In this document: positions 1 through 7,035 of the stretch, piece by piece
Layout of the letters: each line of letters begins with the position of its first letter
Position numbering within the stretch: the stretch's first letter is position 1
Virus record (IMG/VR): IMGVR_UViG_3300021368_002037
Coordinates: 1-50,094 of that record
DNA from: a virus
Length of the DNA: 50,094 bases
Reading direction: 5' to 3' (one strand)
Position numbers and translations under genes: made by a program
The notes under the pieces: model-generated
Seen by the model: the letters and a program-made list of their open reading frames with translations, nothing else
What the model was told of the DNA's origin: nothing
The model's database searches: none

Positions 1-44
1 TTTTTGAATAGAAGTTCCTTTTTAAAATAAATGTGATATGTCAT
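1..44 (-). CDS. Partial small gene downstream of gp46 (5' end only)
   Basis: An ATG at 44 opens a frame (MTYHIYFKKELLFK...) that runs off the left edge of the window. It is preceded at good spacing by a very strong Shine-Dalgarno sequence, AAGGAGG, which overlaps the stop codon of gp46, so it is probably translated from the gp46 message. Fourteen codons are too few to assign a family. Small genes in this position are common in T4-like cyanophages, but that is general knowledge and not visible here. Confidence 0.55.
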   Translation of the reverse strand, partial: MTYHIYFKKELLFK

Positions 45-58
45 TTCTATCTTCCTCC

Positions 59-1774
59 TTAAGAAACTTTTTTGCTGAATCCTTTAATTTTATCAAATTT
101 AATAATATTGTCAAACTTATCAATTAACTCATCAGTCTTGTGTGAGATAACAAATACATTTGCGTCACTCACAACATACTTAATAATCTTAGTAAAGTAT
201 TCAGTTCCAAATCCGTCCAAAGAACTATCAAAGATTTCATCTAGAATCAAAAGATTAGTACTCGAAGAGTTTTTCATCTTTGCAATCTCTCGCCAGGTGA
301 AGAGAAGAGACAAGTCGATTCTCATCTTCTCCCCTTCACTAAATGATTCATAACTAAAATCTTCATGAATGGGAGACTTCACCGTCTCTTTGAATTCTTC
401 ATCCAGAGAGAAGTTAATGTAGAAGTCCATCAACTGAAGATATTTGTTGATCTGCTGATTCATAAGAGGCAGATATCTCTTAATAATTTTGGATTTTACT
501 CCACCATCCTTCATTAAGGAATGTGCAAATTCGTGGTAAACGTTATTCTCTTTTTGTTCGGAGTGTCTAGATTGGAGTCCCTCCAGTTCTTTTACAAGTT
601 TTTCTAGCGCATGGTGCTCAGTATTTCGGTTCTCAAGTTGCTCGGTAATTCTTTGAATTTCATTCTCAAGATCTCTCGATCTGTTGTGCAGTCCTGAAAT
701 CCTAGTATTTGCTTTAGAAATTTCATGCGTTAGGTTAGTTGCCTCCTTAGAAAGAACCTTGAAGTGGTTTTCTTTTTCCTCTTCAAGTCTGATTGCTTCC
801 TCCAACTCTTGAAATCCATTTTGGAGTTCTTTTGCTTTGGATTCTGCCTCATTAATTCTATTTAAGCGAAACGATTCTTCAATATGCTGGTCACAAGTAG
901 GGCATACCGTATTCTCATTGAAAAATTTGTGCTCTTTAGTAATGGTTGCAACTTTTTGTTGCAATTTACCACGAAGTGTTCCAAGTTTCTTTAATTTTTT
1001 GTTAGAACCTGAAGATATTTCCATCTGCTCTTCGACATTCTTCAGTTGCTCCCCATAACCATCAATTTCCTTCATTAGGTCTCCAACATTACCAGAAAAC
1101 TCTAAAATTTTATCTTTCTTTTCTTTGATATTTTTCTTGCCAGTCTCCTCCAGATCAGAGATGAATGACTTTTGCATATCAATCTTCTCTTCAACCAAAT
1201 CTTTACGAATCGTCAGTTCACGAATATCATCATTGGTACTACGAATCTTTTCACGAAGTATAGTACTCATCTGGGAAAAGATTCTAATGTCCAGTAAATC
1301 CTCAATAATTTCACGACGACTCGCTGCTGGCAATTGCATGAAGGGAACAAAAGATGCACTGCCTAGGATCACAATTTGAGTGAATGACTTATAGTTCAGT
1401 TTAAGAACATTCTCTTCCAACCATTTTTGTTGATCAGTGGCCGCTGCTGCACGATCTAACAATTGATCATCTTTATAGATCTCAAAGATATTGGGTTTAA
1501 TTCCACGAACAACTTTCCAATCAATTGATCCAGTAGAAAACTCAATCTCTACCTGGCAATCTTTTTCATTAACCGTATTCACTAATTGAGGTTTATTAAT
1601 TTTACGGAATGGTTTGTTAAACAGCACAAAAGTAAGAGCATCTAACACTGTGCTCTTCCCTGCTCCATTAGTTCCAACAATCAGATTTGTTTGTGCATCA
1701 GTAAAATCAATTTCAGTAAAGTTATTTCCTGTTGAAAGGAAATTACGCCATCTTATCTGTTTGAATAAAATCAT
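59..1774 (-). CDS. gp46: gp46 recombination endonuclease subunit (SbcC/Rad50-like ATPase)
   Basis: ATPase subunit of the gp46/gp47 nuclease, the phage counterpart of Rad50/Mre11, which resects DNA ends for recombination-dependent replication. Visible motifs: Walker A GTNGAGKST at residues 34-42; long coiled-coil arms from about 165 to 430; a zinc hook CPTC near 293; the ABC signature (SFSEGEKMR) near 480; Walker B LLILDEIFD near 508; and the H-loop VISHK near 548. The 571-aa length is close to T4 gp46. The ATG at 1774 lies inside the 3' end of the DUF3110-like gene (32-base overlap), so translation of the two is probably coupled. It ends the 55-47-DUF3110-46 cluster. Identification is secure from motifs and gene order. 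Confidence 0.96.
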   Translation of the reverse strand: MILFKQIRWRNFLSTGNNFTEIDFTDAQTNLIVGTNGAGKSTVLDALTFVLFNKPFRKINKPQLVNTVNEKDCQVEIEFSTGSIDWKVVRGIKPNIFEIYKDDQLLDRAAAATDQQKWLEENVLKLNYKSFTQIVILGSASFVPFMQLPAASRREIIEDLLDIRIFSQMSTILREKIRSTNDDIRELTIRKDLVEEKIDMQKSFISDLEETGKKNIKEKKDKILEFSGNVGDLMKEIDGYGEQLKNVEEQMEISSGSNKKLKKLGTLRGKLQQKVATITKEHKFFNENTVCPTCDQHIEESFRLNRINEAESKAKELQNGFQELEEAIRLEEEKENHFKVLSKEATNLTHEISKANTRISGLHNRSRDLENEIQRITEQLENRNTEHHALEKLVKELEGLQSRHSEQKENNVYHEFAHSLMKDGGVKSKIIKRYLPLMNQQINKYLQLMDFYINFSLDEEFKETVKSPIHEDFSYESFSEGEKMRIDLSLLFTWREIAKMKNSSSTNLLILDEIFDSSLDGFGTEYFTKIIKYVVSDANVFVISHKTDELIDKFDNIIKFDKIKGFSKKVS

Positions 1775-2030
1775 TATCTCTTGGTGGAATCACAAAGTCG
1801 TTCGGCGTGATAATCACATACCGGTAATTATACATGTTGCACATCTGAATTGCAACCTCATCATCAACTTCTACAACCGCCATCTCTGGGTAGTCTTCTG
1901 CTTCTAAGAGACCGGCATATCTAGTTGCATCGTCTTCATCTTCAAAAAGATATAACGCCTTCTCTCCGTCTTCATCATGTACAGAATATGCTCCCTCGTC
2001 TTCCTTCCCAGCAATTGTAATCAAATACAT
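1743..2030 (-). CDS. DUF3110-like small acidic protein between gp47 and gp46
   Basis: A 95-residue protein whose core (residues 28-48, LFEDEDDATRYAGLLEAEDYP-like) resembles the cyanobacterial DUF3110 family, in which an 'F-E-[ND]-E-D-D-A-T-R-Y-A-x-L-L-E-A' block is characteristic. I chose the ATG at 2030, which shares bases with the gp47 stop (TAATG), over a TTG 15 bases upstream. The 3' end overlaps gp46 by 32 bases. Function is unknown in the host and here. Being locked by overlaps between the two nuclease subunits suggests co-expression with them and possibly a role in the complex or its regulation. The family match is from memory of the motif; no profile search was run. Confidence 0.8.
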   Translation of the reverse strand: MYLITIAGKEDEGAYSVHDEDGEKALYLFEDEDDATRYAGLLEAEDYPEMAVVEVDDEVAIQMCNMYNYRYVIITPNDFVIPPRDNDFIQTDKMA

Positions 2031-3073
2031 TATTCCATCTCGCAAGCTTCCTGATAAACTTCTCTCATTAAAGTTTTTACAACTTCTTTGTCAAGATCAA
2101 AATCAGAATCATCGATGTATTTATTTAGAAATGAAAGAGTATTCTCGCATTCTTCTTGGGAAAGATTTACATCCTCATCATCAATTGCAAAATTTTCAAC
2201 AATCTTAATATCAGAACATCCAGACTTATGAATCTTATCGATAAACTTCTCAAACTGAAGTTGATCTGATTTTTTGCGGACAATGATCTTTACGATTTTA
2301 TCTTTGAGTCCACTTGAATTGAAAGTTCTATAATTTGTATCTTCATAATAGAACTTTTCAAAGATTGAATATGTATTTGCAATAAACTCTAGTTCTTGTG
2401 TTTCAGTATCTAAGATATGAAATCCTCTAGTGTCATTGACATCATTCCAAAACATCTGATAAGGATTACCAAGATAAGTTATATTACCCTTGGTTGATTT
2501 GTGGTGATAGTGACCAGAGAAGACCTGATCGAACTTCTTAAACTTGGTAGGGTCTTCTCCATGATCCATCTTCATACCAGGAATGACCTCAAACCCAGTC
2601 AATTCTAGGTGTCCCATTACAACCTTTGCCTTTGTCTTTTTAACTAGGTTCCAGGTCTTTTCTTGATTGTCTTCACAAATCCAAGGGAGAAGCAAAATCT
2701 TCTCTCCACCAATTTTACACTCTTTTGGTTCTGATATTCTTACAACATTATCGTAAGATTCTAAGAGACCATCTACAGCATTAATATTGATAGTGTTCTT
2801 ATAATAAGCATCATGATTACCAACAATATTATGAACCTTGATACCTAGTTCACGGAACCTATCATACACATTTTCCTTTGCCCATTGTAGTGCCCAAAAA
2901 TCAACAGACTTACGGCAGTCGAAAGCATCGCCCAGATGGACGCATTCTGTGATACCTCTCTCTTTCAGTGTAGGAAAGAAGATGTTATCATAGAATTTTT
3001 TGAAGAACTCATGAAATAACTTACTATTCTTTCTAGCGCCATAATGAGTGTCCGTTATCAGGGCAATTTTCAT
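2030..3073 (-). CDS. gp47: gp47 recombination endonuclease subunit (SbcD/Mre11-like)
   Basis: Metallophosphoesterase-type nuclease that partners gp46 to process DNA ends. The phosphoesterase motifs appear in order: DTH at residues 8-10, GD at 48-49, GNHD at 85-88, a GHLE motif near 153 and GHYHH near 186. These are the metal ligands and catalytic histidine of the Mre11/SbcD family. The length of 347 residues is close to T4 gp47 (about 339). The ATG at 3073 overlaps the gp55 stop (ATGA), and its own stop overlaps the ATG of the DUF3110-like gene. The acidic C-terminal third (residues 290-347) is the less conserved part. Identification is secure. Confidence 0.96.
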   Translation of the reverse strand: MKIALITDTHYGARKNSKLFHEFFKKFYDNIFFPTLKERGITECVHLGDAFDCRKSVDFWALQWAKENVYDRFRELGIKVHNIVGNHDAYYKNTININAVDGLLESYDNVVRISEPKECKIGGEKILLLPWICEDNQEKTWNLVKKTKAKVVMGHLELTGFEVIPGMKMDHGEDPTKFKKFDQVFSGHYHHKSTKGNITYLGNPYQMFWNDVNDTRGFHILDTETQELEFIANTYSIFEKFYYEDTNYRTFNSSGLKDKIVKIIVRKKSDQLQFEKFIDKIHKSGCSDIKIVENFAIDDEDVNLSQEECENTLSFLNKYIDDSDFDLDKEVVKTLMREVYQEACEME

Positions 3074-3546
3074 GAATAAAGTTTAGACTGAATGTTCTCT
3101 TTAATGGTATTATAATCAGAAGTATTGTAAATGTCACCATCACCGGTAAATACCTCATCAAAACCAGACCTTTCAATAATCTTAGTTCTAATATCCATCT
3201 GACGCTTTTCTTTCTGGATTCTTCTGAGGAATGCGTAGTGAATAATCTGAGTAAAGTATGCAAATGGATTGCTAGACTTCTCTGGATCAAAGTTCTTGAT
3301 ATACTGGACGCAGTTCTCAATGCCGTCACAGATCATGTCCTCACGGAACATGTAATTTACAAAGTTTGGTTTATAAGACAGGTGTGTAGCGATCTTCAAG
3401 AAACACTCACCAAGATAGTTGGTGATACGTGGGAGTGGTTCTCCTGCTTCCTGTGCTGCTTTAACTTTGGTTCTGTATACAATAAGTGCTTCTAAGAATT
3501 CTTTATTGTTTACATAATGTTCTGATTTCTTTCTAGTTCTTGACAT
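3070..3546 (-). CDS. gp55: gp55 late-transcription sigma factor
   Basis: T4 gp55 is the small sigma-family protein that directs host RNA polymerase to the late promoter TATAAATA, coupled to the sliding clamp. This 158-residue protein (T4: about 185) has a sigma region-2-like stretch, roughly residues 66-115, with FREDMICDGIENCVQYIKNFDP followed by SNPFAYFTQIIHYAFLRRIQKEKR, typical of cyanophage gp55. A clear SD (AGGAGA, 3555-3560) sits 8 bases before the ATG at 3546. It is the first gene of the 55-47-DUF3110-46 cluster and has its own sigma70-type promoter, which fits the need to make it before late genes are read. Confidence 0.93.
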   Translation of the reverse strand: MSRTRKKSEHYVNNKEFLEALIVYRTKVKAAQEAGEPLPRITNYLGECFLKIATHLSYKPNFVNYMFREDMICDGIENCVQYIKNFDPEKSSNPFAYFTQIIHYAFLRRIQKEKRQMDIRTKIIERSGFDEVFTGDGDIYNTSDYNTIKENIQSKLYS

Positions 3547-3576
3547 TTCATGGTTCTCCTATTGAGATATGTTGAT

Positions 3577-3606
3577 ATTATACCACATAATCAAGGGGCT
3601 TGACAA
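3577..3606 (-). promoter_or_regulatory. Sigma70-type extended -10 promoter for gp55-47-46
   Basis: On the minus strand, TTGTCA (3601-3606, -35) is followed after 18 bases by TATAAT (3577-3582, -10), which is preceded by TGG (an extended -10, TGnTATAAT). It lies in the 108-base gap before gp55, with the predicted start of transcription near 3570 and the gp55 SD shortly after. This is a host-sigma promoter, unlike the TATAAATA elements found upstream of structural genes in this window. Confidence 0.75.
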
Positions 3607-3654
3607 GTATGTAAATTATCAGTACAATAACTCTGTCAGGGTTCAGAAGATAAA

Positions 3655-4047
3655 TTAGCTACCTTTATAGATCTTCTCTAAAGATACTCTAGCATCAGAA
3701 ATAGATGATAAGAATCCCATTGATTGGTTTATCTTTGTTTGATTTGATTCTCTGTCTTTATCCTTAAGGTATCTATTATAGATTGATAAGATACTTTCAT
3801 CTGTAATTTCACTAATAGTAATTACTTTATCCATATTTACAATTACCATTGAGTCTTCACCTAGAGTCATCCATGGTTCGACTTTAATAGCACTTACTCC
3901 CATGTGTCTCATATTAACTGTCTCATATACAACTGGAGTATCTAAAATCAGAAGTGTTCTTGTTTCTTCTTCGCAAGGTGTAACTTTGGCAAATATTTCT
4001 TCACCTGAGACTAATTTGATTGATGCGTAAAATTCTTCTGTATTCAT
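3655..4047 (-). CDS. Conserved cyanophage-type protein, possibly Sm-like
   Basis: A 130-residue protein between uvsW and gp55. Its N-terminal half (residues 6-85) alternates short beta strands: ASIKLVSGEEIFAKV, then TLLILDTPVVYE, then SMVIVNMDKVITI. That pattern is reminiscent of an Sm/LSm-like small beta barrel of a kind seen in marine T4-like phages. The C-terminal 40 residues look helical. The ATG at 4047 overlaps the uvsW stop (ATGA), so it is co-translated with uvsW. An RNA-binding role would be an inference from the fold guess only. I do not recognise it with certainty; a structure prediction would show whether it is a five-stranded barrel. Confidence 0.7.
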   Translation of the reverse strand: MNTEEFYASIKLVSGEEIFAKVTPCEEETRTLLILDTPVVYETVNMRHMGVSAIKVEPWMTLGEDSMVIVNMDKVITISEITDESILSIYNRYLKDKDRESNQTKINQSMGFLSSISDARVSLEKIYKGS

Positions 4048-5510
4048 CGTTTCTTTAAATTTACTGGTACAATTTCATAATTAAATTTTTCTTGGTTGTA
4101 AATTTTAATTCTTTCTACTAGATGGTTTAACGTATAATTTTTTCTTGATTTGTATACTATTTCATCAGCAATATCATAAAGTACTGCTTGATTCTTTTTG
4201 TCTCCTTTTCTTAGTACTCTACCAATTGATTGTAAGTTTCTAATTCTTGACTTTGATGGTGATGCAAAAATTACATTATGGAGATTCTTAATATTGATGC
4301 CAGTTGAGAATGTTCCATAAGATGCAATAATGATCGCATCGTTTTCTTTTTCTGTAATTTCTCGAACTCTTTCTCTCTCTTCAGCGTCAACTCCGCCATG
4401 GACATAGAAAACTTTTCTATTGCCTTTCACGGAATTATTTATTAATTCGTAAAGTGGCTGACCATGTGTCTCCACTCTAGAGAACAAAACAAGACTATTT
4501 CCTTTCAGATCTAAGACTAAATTCTTAATGAAGTTGTTTCTTTTTTGATGTCCAATAATATACTGAATTTCATCTTCATAAGTTTCAAACTGATGTGAAT
4601 CATGTTTTAAAAGTAATACATGAATCTGTAACTGAGATAGATGACCTTTATCAATCAGTTCCTTTGTTTGTGTCACCTTGTACGATGGCCCAAACAATCC
4701 TTCTAACACCCACTTGTGTGTCTGTGTGCCGTCTAATGTACCTGTAAACCCAAATCTATACTTGGCACTGTCCATCTTGGTCATAATGCTGACCAGAGAC
4801 TTCGACTTAAACAAGTGTGCTTCGTCTCCAATGATGACACCAAAGTCTTTAAAGAATGCTCTGGGTAACTTGTAGATAGATTGCCAAGTGGTAATCGTTA
4901 CAGGATATTCATTTGTCTTCTCCCTACCGGAGTAGATTCTATGACAATAGTCTTCTGCATCCCAACCGTAATCTTCAAAATCCTTAAACATTTGCTCTAC
5001 AAGAGACGTTGTAGGAACAACTAAGAGAATCTTATAATTTTTTTCTGCAAAGTATCTTACCACAGAGTAAATCATCAATGACTTACCAGAAGCAGTAGGT
5101 GATATAAGAAGTTTACGATTATATCTTAATGCATCATAGACAGCATCGATCTGATAATCTCTAGGTTTGAACCTAGCAATACGAGTCATGTAGTCCTTGA
5201 CTCCTTCCTTTGAAATAAAGTCATTAACTTCAAAAGGAGGGCCATAGAACTTGTTGTGTTCAAACTCTACTGTGTATCCACAGTTCCTTGCCCATGCCAT
5301 TACTTTATCAAGCAGACCCACATAGATTTCTCCAGTGTGGGAACTAAACAAGCGTATCTTTCCATCCCAGTACTTACTACGGTACTGTGGCATGAATTTA
5401 GCACCAGGAACATCAAAAGTAAAATGGTCAGAGAGTTCGTGGTAGATATGAGGTTCTGCTTTGATGATTACATATATTTCATTCTTTTTTCTTATCACAA
5501 GATCAGACAT
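4044..5510 (-). CDS. uvsW: UvsW DNA/RNA helicase
   Basis: Superfamily 2 helicase that in T4 unwinds R-loops and branch-migrates recombination intermediates, switching origin-primed to recombination-primed replication. Visible: an N-terminal basic domain (residues 1-95); the Q-like FKPRDYQ near 114-120; Walker A SPTASGKS at 137-144; DEAH at 229-232; the FTGTLDG motif III near 249; and motif VI QSIGRVLRKG in the C-terminal RecA lobe. The length of 488 aa compares with T4's 503. The start taken is the ATG at 5510, which overlaps the uvsY stop (TGATG); a TTG one codon earlier is possible. Its stop overlaps the start of the next gene. Identification is secure. Confidence 0.95.
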   Translation of the reverse strand: MSDLVIRKKNEIYVIIKAEPHIYHELSDHFTFDVPGAKFMPQYRSKYWDGKIRLFSSHTGEIYVGLLDKVMAWARNCGYTVEFEHNKFYGPPFEVNDFISKEGVKDYMTRIARFKPRDYQIDAVYDALRYNRKLLISPTASGKSLMIYSVVRYFAEKNYKILLVVPTTSLVEQMFKDFEDYGWDAEDYCHRIYSGREKTNEYPVTITTWQSIYKLPRAFFKDFGVIIGDEAHLFKSKSLVSIMTKMDSAKYRFGFTGTLDGTQTHKWVLEGLFGPSYKVTQTKELIDKGHLSQLQIHVLLLKHDSHQFETYEDEIQYIIGHQKRNNFIKNLVLDLKGNSLVLFSRVETHGQPLYELINNSVKGNRKVFYVHGGVDAEERERVREITEKENDAIIIASYGTFSTGINIKNLHNVIFASPSKSRIRNLQSIGRVLRKGDKKNQAVLYDIADEIVYKSRKNYTLNHLVERIKIYNQEKFNYEIVPVNLKKR

Positions 5511-5938
5511 CAACTATATCCTCTAATGAACTGCTGCCATTCAATCGAATTCTTAATTTGATAAGTTCGATTATTGATTGTTTTGAGAATACTATCTAAG
5601 TAATTCAACATTACCTGAAAGTAATCTATTTTGCTACACAAGCGGATGAGATCTTCATCCGCATCCATATATTTGTCTACATCTTGTCTCAAGACTTTAT
5701 GATCAAATGGATTTTCAATATACACTTCAGGGTCTGCCTTACCCGTGTAATATTGCCACTTATCTCTTTTTAATTGCTTAAACTTATTCTCCTCTAACTT
5801 TTTCATTAGAAGAATATTATTTAAAATTTTATAGTATTTTGCGTGAAGAGAAGGAACCCTTGTGGATTCTGTATGTAGATTATCTTCGTCTATTTTTGAA
5901 TCTTCTTCCCATAATAACTGAATTTCATCAAGATTCAT
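5510..5938 (-). CDS. uvsY: UvsY recombination mediator
   Basis: UvsY loads the UvsX recombinase onto gp32-coated single-stranded DNA. This 142-residue protein (T4 UvsY 137) is largely helical and charged, with the family-typical mid-section HAKYYKILNNILLMKKLEENKFKQL-like (residues 33-58), then KRDKWQYYTGKA, and a C-terminal helix (YLDSILKTINNRTYQIKNSIEWQQFI) ending in the phage-typical 'W..F..G'. It lies directly upstream of uvsW with a stop/start overlap. In T4 the two genes are also neighbours. Good confidence from length, composition and context. Confidence 0.9.
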   Translation of the reverse strand: MNLDEIQLLWEEDSKIDEDNLHTESTRVPSLHAKYYKILNNILLMKKLEENKFKQLKRDKWQYYTGKADPEVYIENPFDHKVLRQDVDKYMDADEDLIRLCSKIDYFQVMLNYLDSILKTINNRTYQIKNSIEWQQFIRGYS

Positions 5939-5946
5939 AAATTAAA

Positions 5947-6489
5947 TCATAAAACCACTATATTATATATCGAGTATTTGAAAGTCACTTGTGCGGTGAC
6001 GTAATTGACATCTGTTGCTGTCGCATTAAAGTCAATAGTTGAAAGGGATGTTGGAAACAGATCTTGGAAGTCTACCCTTGCCACTTCATTGTAGTTGCTG
6101 TTGTAAATAAACAAACTTGCGTCTGAATATTCATTTAATGGTGTTCTGGCATCAGGATCATCATTGTATGGATCTTTTCTTTTCAAATCCATGAACTGTT
6201 GAACATCCTCTGGATAACCTAATCCAGTCAACCAGTTGTGAACCTGCATATAATTTTCTAAATTCTCATCTACAAAGAAAGACAATGTGAGATCAGAATA
6301 TGTTAATTTATCCCCAGGTACTGGAGCATCTTTCAGATATGTTGGTTGTAATGCAAATCCAAGATTGATACCAGGAATTGAAGCAGAATTGGAAAAGAAA
6401 TCTACTTTAGGGATTTTAGTAATAGAAAATTTAAATCCAATAGGAGACAAATAGTTCCTATTGTCAATTTGATTATTCCAGGGTTTCAT
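5947..6489 (-). CDS. gp19-family tail-tube-like protein (second copy)
   Basis: A 180-residue protein with the layout of T4 gp19 tail tube proteins (T4 163 aa): 'FKFSITKIPKVDFFSNSASIPGINL', then 'VPGDKLTYSDLTLSFFVDENLENYMQVHNWLTGL', then 'DASLFIYNSNYN', then 'FQDLFPTSLSTIDFNATATDV..VTAQVTFKYSIY'. The true tube gene 19 lies at 12555-13190 beside 18, so this is a paralogue located between the capsid and recombination blocks. It could form a specialised ring, for example at the tube tip or the hub-tube junction. That function is inferred; the fold assignment is moderately firm. The ATG at 6489 overlaps the stop of the upstream small gene (ATGA). Confidence 0.8.
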   Translation of the reverse strand: MKPWNNQIDNRNYLSPIGFKFSITKIPKVDFFSNSASIPGINLGFALQPTYLKDAPVPGDKLTYSDLTLSFFVDENLENYMQVHNWLTGLGYPEDVQQFMDLKRKDPYNDDPDARTPLNEYSDASLFIYNSNYNEVARVDFQDLFPTSLSTIDFNATATDVNYVTAQVTFKYSIYNIVVL

Positions 6490-6716
6490 TCTCCTCCACC
6501 CCCATTTCCACCATCACCATTGCCACCATTTCCGTTTCCACCATTACCATTACCATTTTCAGAGGACTCCTTCTCATCTTTCTCCAAATATCCACCATGG
6601 CCAATGTGATATCCTAAAGGAATTTTCTTGCACTTTTTATCACTAAAGCACCAATATTTTCCAGTTGGACATCTTTTCGCTGCTGCTTCTTCAATGAAAT
6701 GGTTGAAAGACTTCAT
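6486..6716 (-). CDS. Small Cys- and Gly/Asn-rich protein, candidate capsid-internal protein
   Basis: 76 residues in three parts. Residues 1-11 (MKSFNHFIEEA) closely resemble the T4 capsid-targeting sequence of internal proteins (MKTYQEFIAEA) and contain a gp21-type cleavage site, I-E-E before A11, matching the consensus [LI]-x-E before A/G/S. Residues 14-45 hold three cysteines (16, 23, 29) in a KRCPTGKYWCFSDKKCK block. Residues 53-76 are a low-complexity Gly/Asn tail ending in acid. It sits two genes downstream of major capsid gene 23. The inference is that it is packaged in the prohead, trimmed by gp21 and left inside the head. No function is known to me. Confidence 0.72.
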   Translation of the reverse strand: MKSFNHFIEEAAAKRCPTGKYWCFSDKKCKKIPLGYHIGHGGYLEKDEKESSENGNGNGGNGNGGNGDGGNGGGGE

Positions 6717-6733
6717 GAGACTTTTATCTTTAT

Positions 6734-6931
6734 TTAGTGTTCAAGATTGTATTCCATTATCATTGCAAATAATCTCGCTTTGAGGAATATTAGATATTCT
6801 TGCTCTTCATATGGTCTTCTTGGCGCTCCAGGCCACACTTCAATTGAATAGCAAACATGGTCATACAATAACCGTAGTTCATCTATTCCCATAGTAATTT
6901 GCATCATCCATTCTTCATCTAATGGATTCAT
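6734..6931 (-). CDS. Small conserved unknown downstream of gene 23
   Basis: 65 residues, MNPLDEEWMMQITMGIDELRLLYDHVCYSIEVWPGAPRRPYEEQEYL..., predicted mostly helical, with a central WPGAPRRP turn. It has no recognisable domain. It starts 33 bases after a perfect late promoter (6964-6971) and is the first gene of a late unit placed just after the gene 23 terminator. The following gene is the candidate capsid-internal protein, so a virion or assembly role is plausible, but this is inference from position only. Confidence 0.65.
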   Translation of the reverse strand: MNPLDEEWMMQITMGIDELRLLYDHVCYSIEVWPGAPRRPYEEQEYLIFLKARLFAMIMEYNLEH

Positions 6932-6963
6932 AGGAATTATTGAAAAAATTTACTTATGATTGG

Positions 6964-6971
6964 TATTTATA
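6964..6971 (-). promoter_or_regulatory. T4-type late promoter TATAAATA
   Basis: A perfect TATAAATA on the minus strand, 33 bases upstream of the 65-aa gene and only 17 bases beyond the end of the gene 23 terminator stem. It restarts transcription for the 65-aa, capsid-internal and tube-like genes after gene 23 has been terminated. Confidence 0.8.
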
Positions 6972-6987
6972 ATGTATCCGCATGAAC

Positions 6988-7016
6988 AAAAAAAGACCCC
7001 CCTTTCGGGAGGTCTT
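6988..7016 (-). terminator. Rho-independent terminator after gene 23
   Basis: On the minus strand AAGACCTCCC (7016-7007), loop GAAA, GGGGGGTCTT (7002-6993) forms a 10-bp stem with one G-U pair and a stable GNRA tetraloop, followed directly by a run of seven U (6994-6988). It begins 20 bases after the gene 23 stop codon. It is the strongest intrinsic terminator seen in the window. Confidence 0.93.
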
Positions 7017-7035
7017 GGGAAATCTCAGTGATGAA

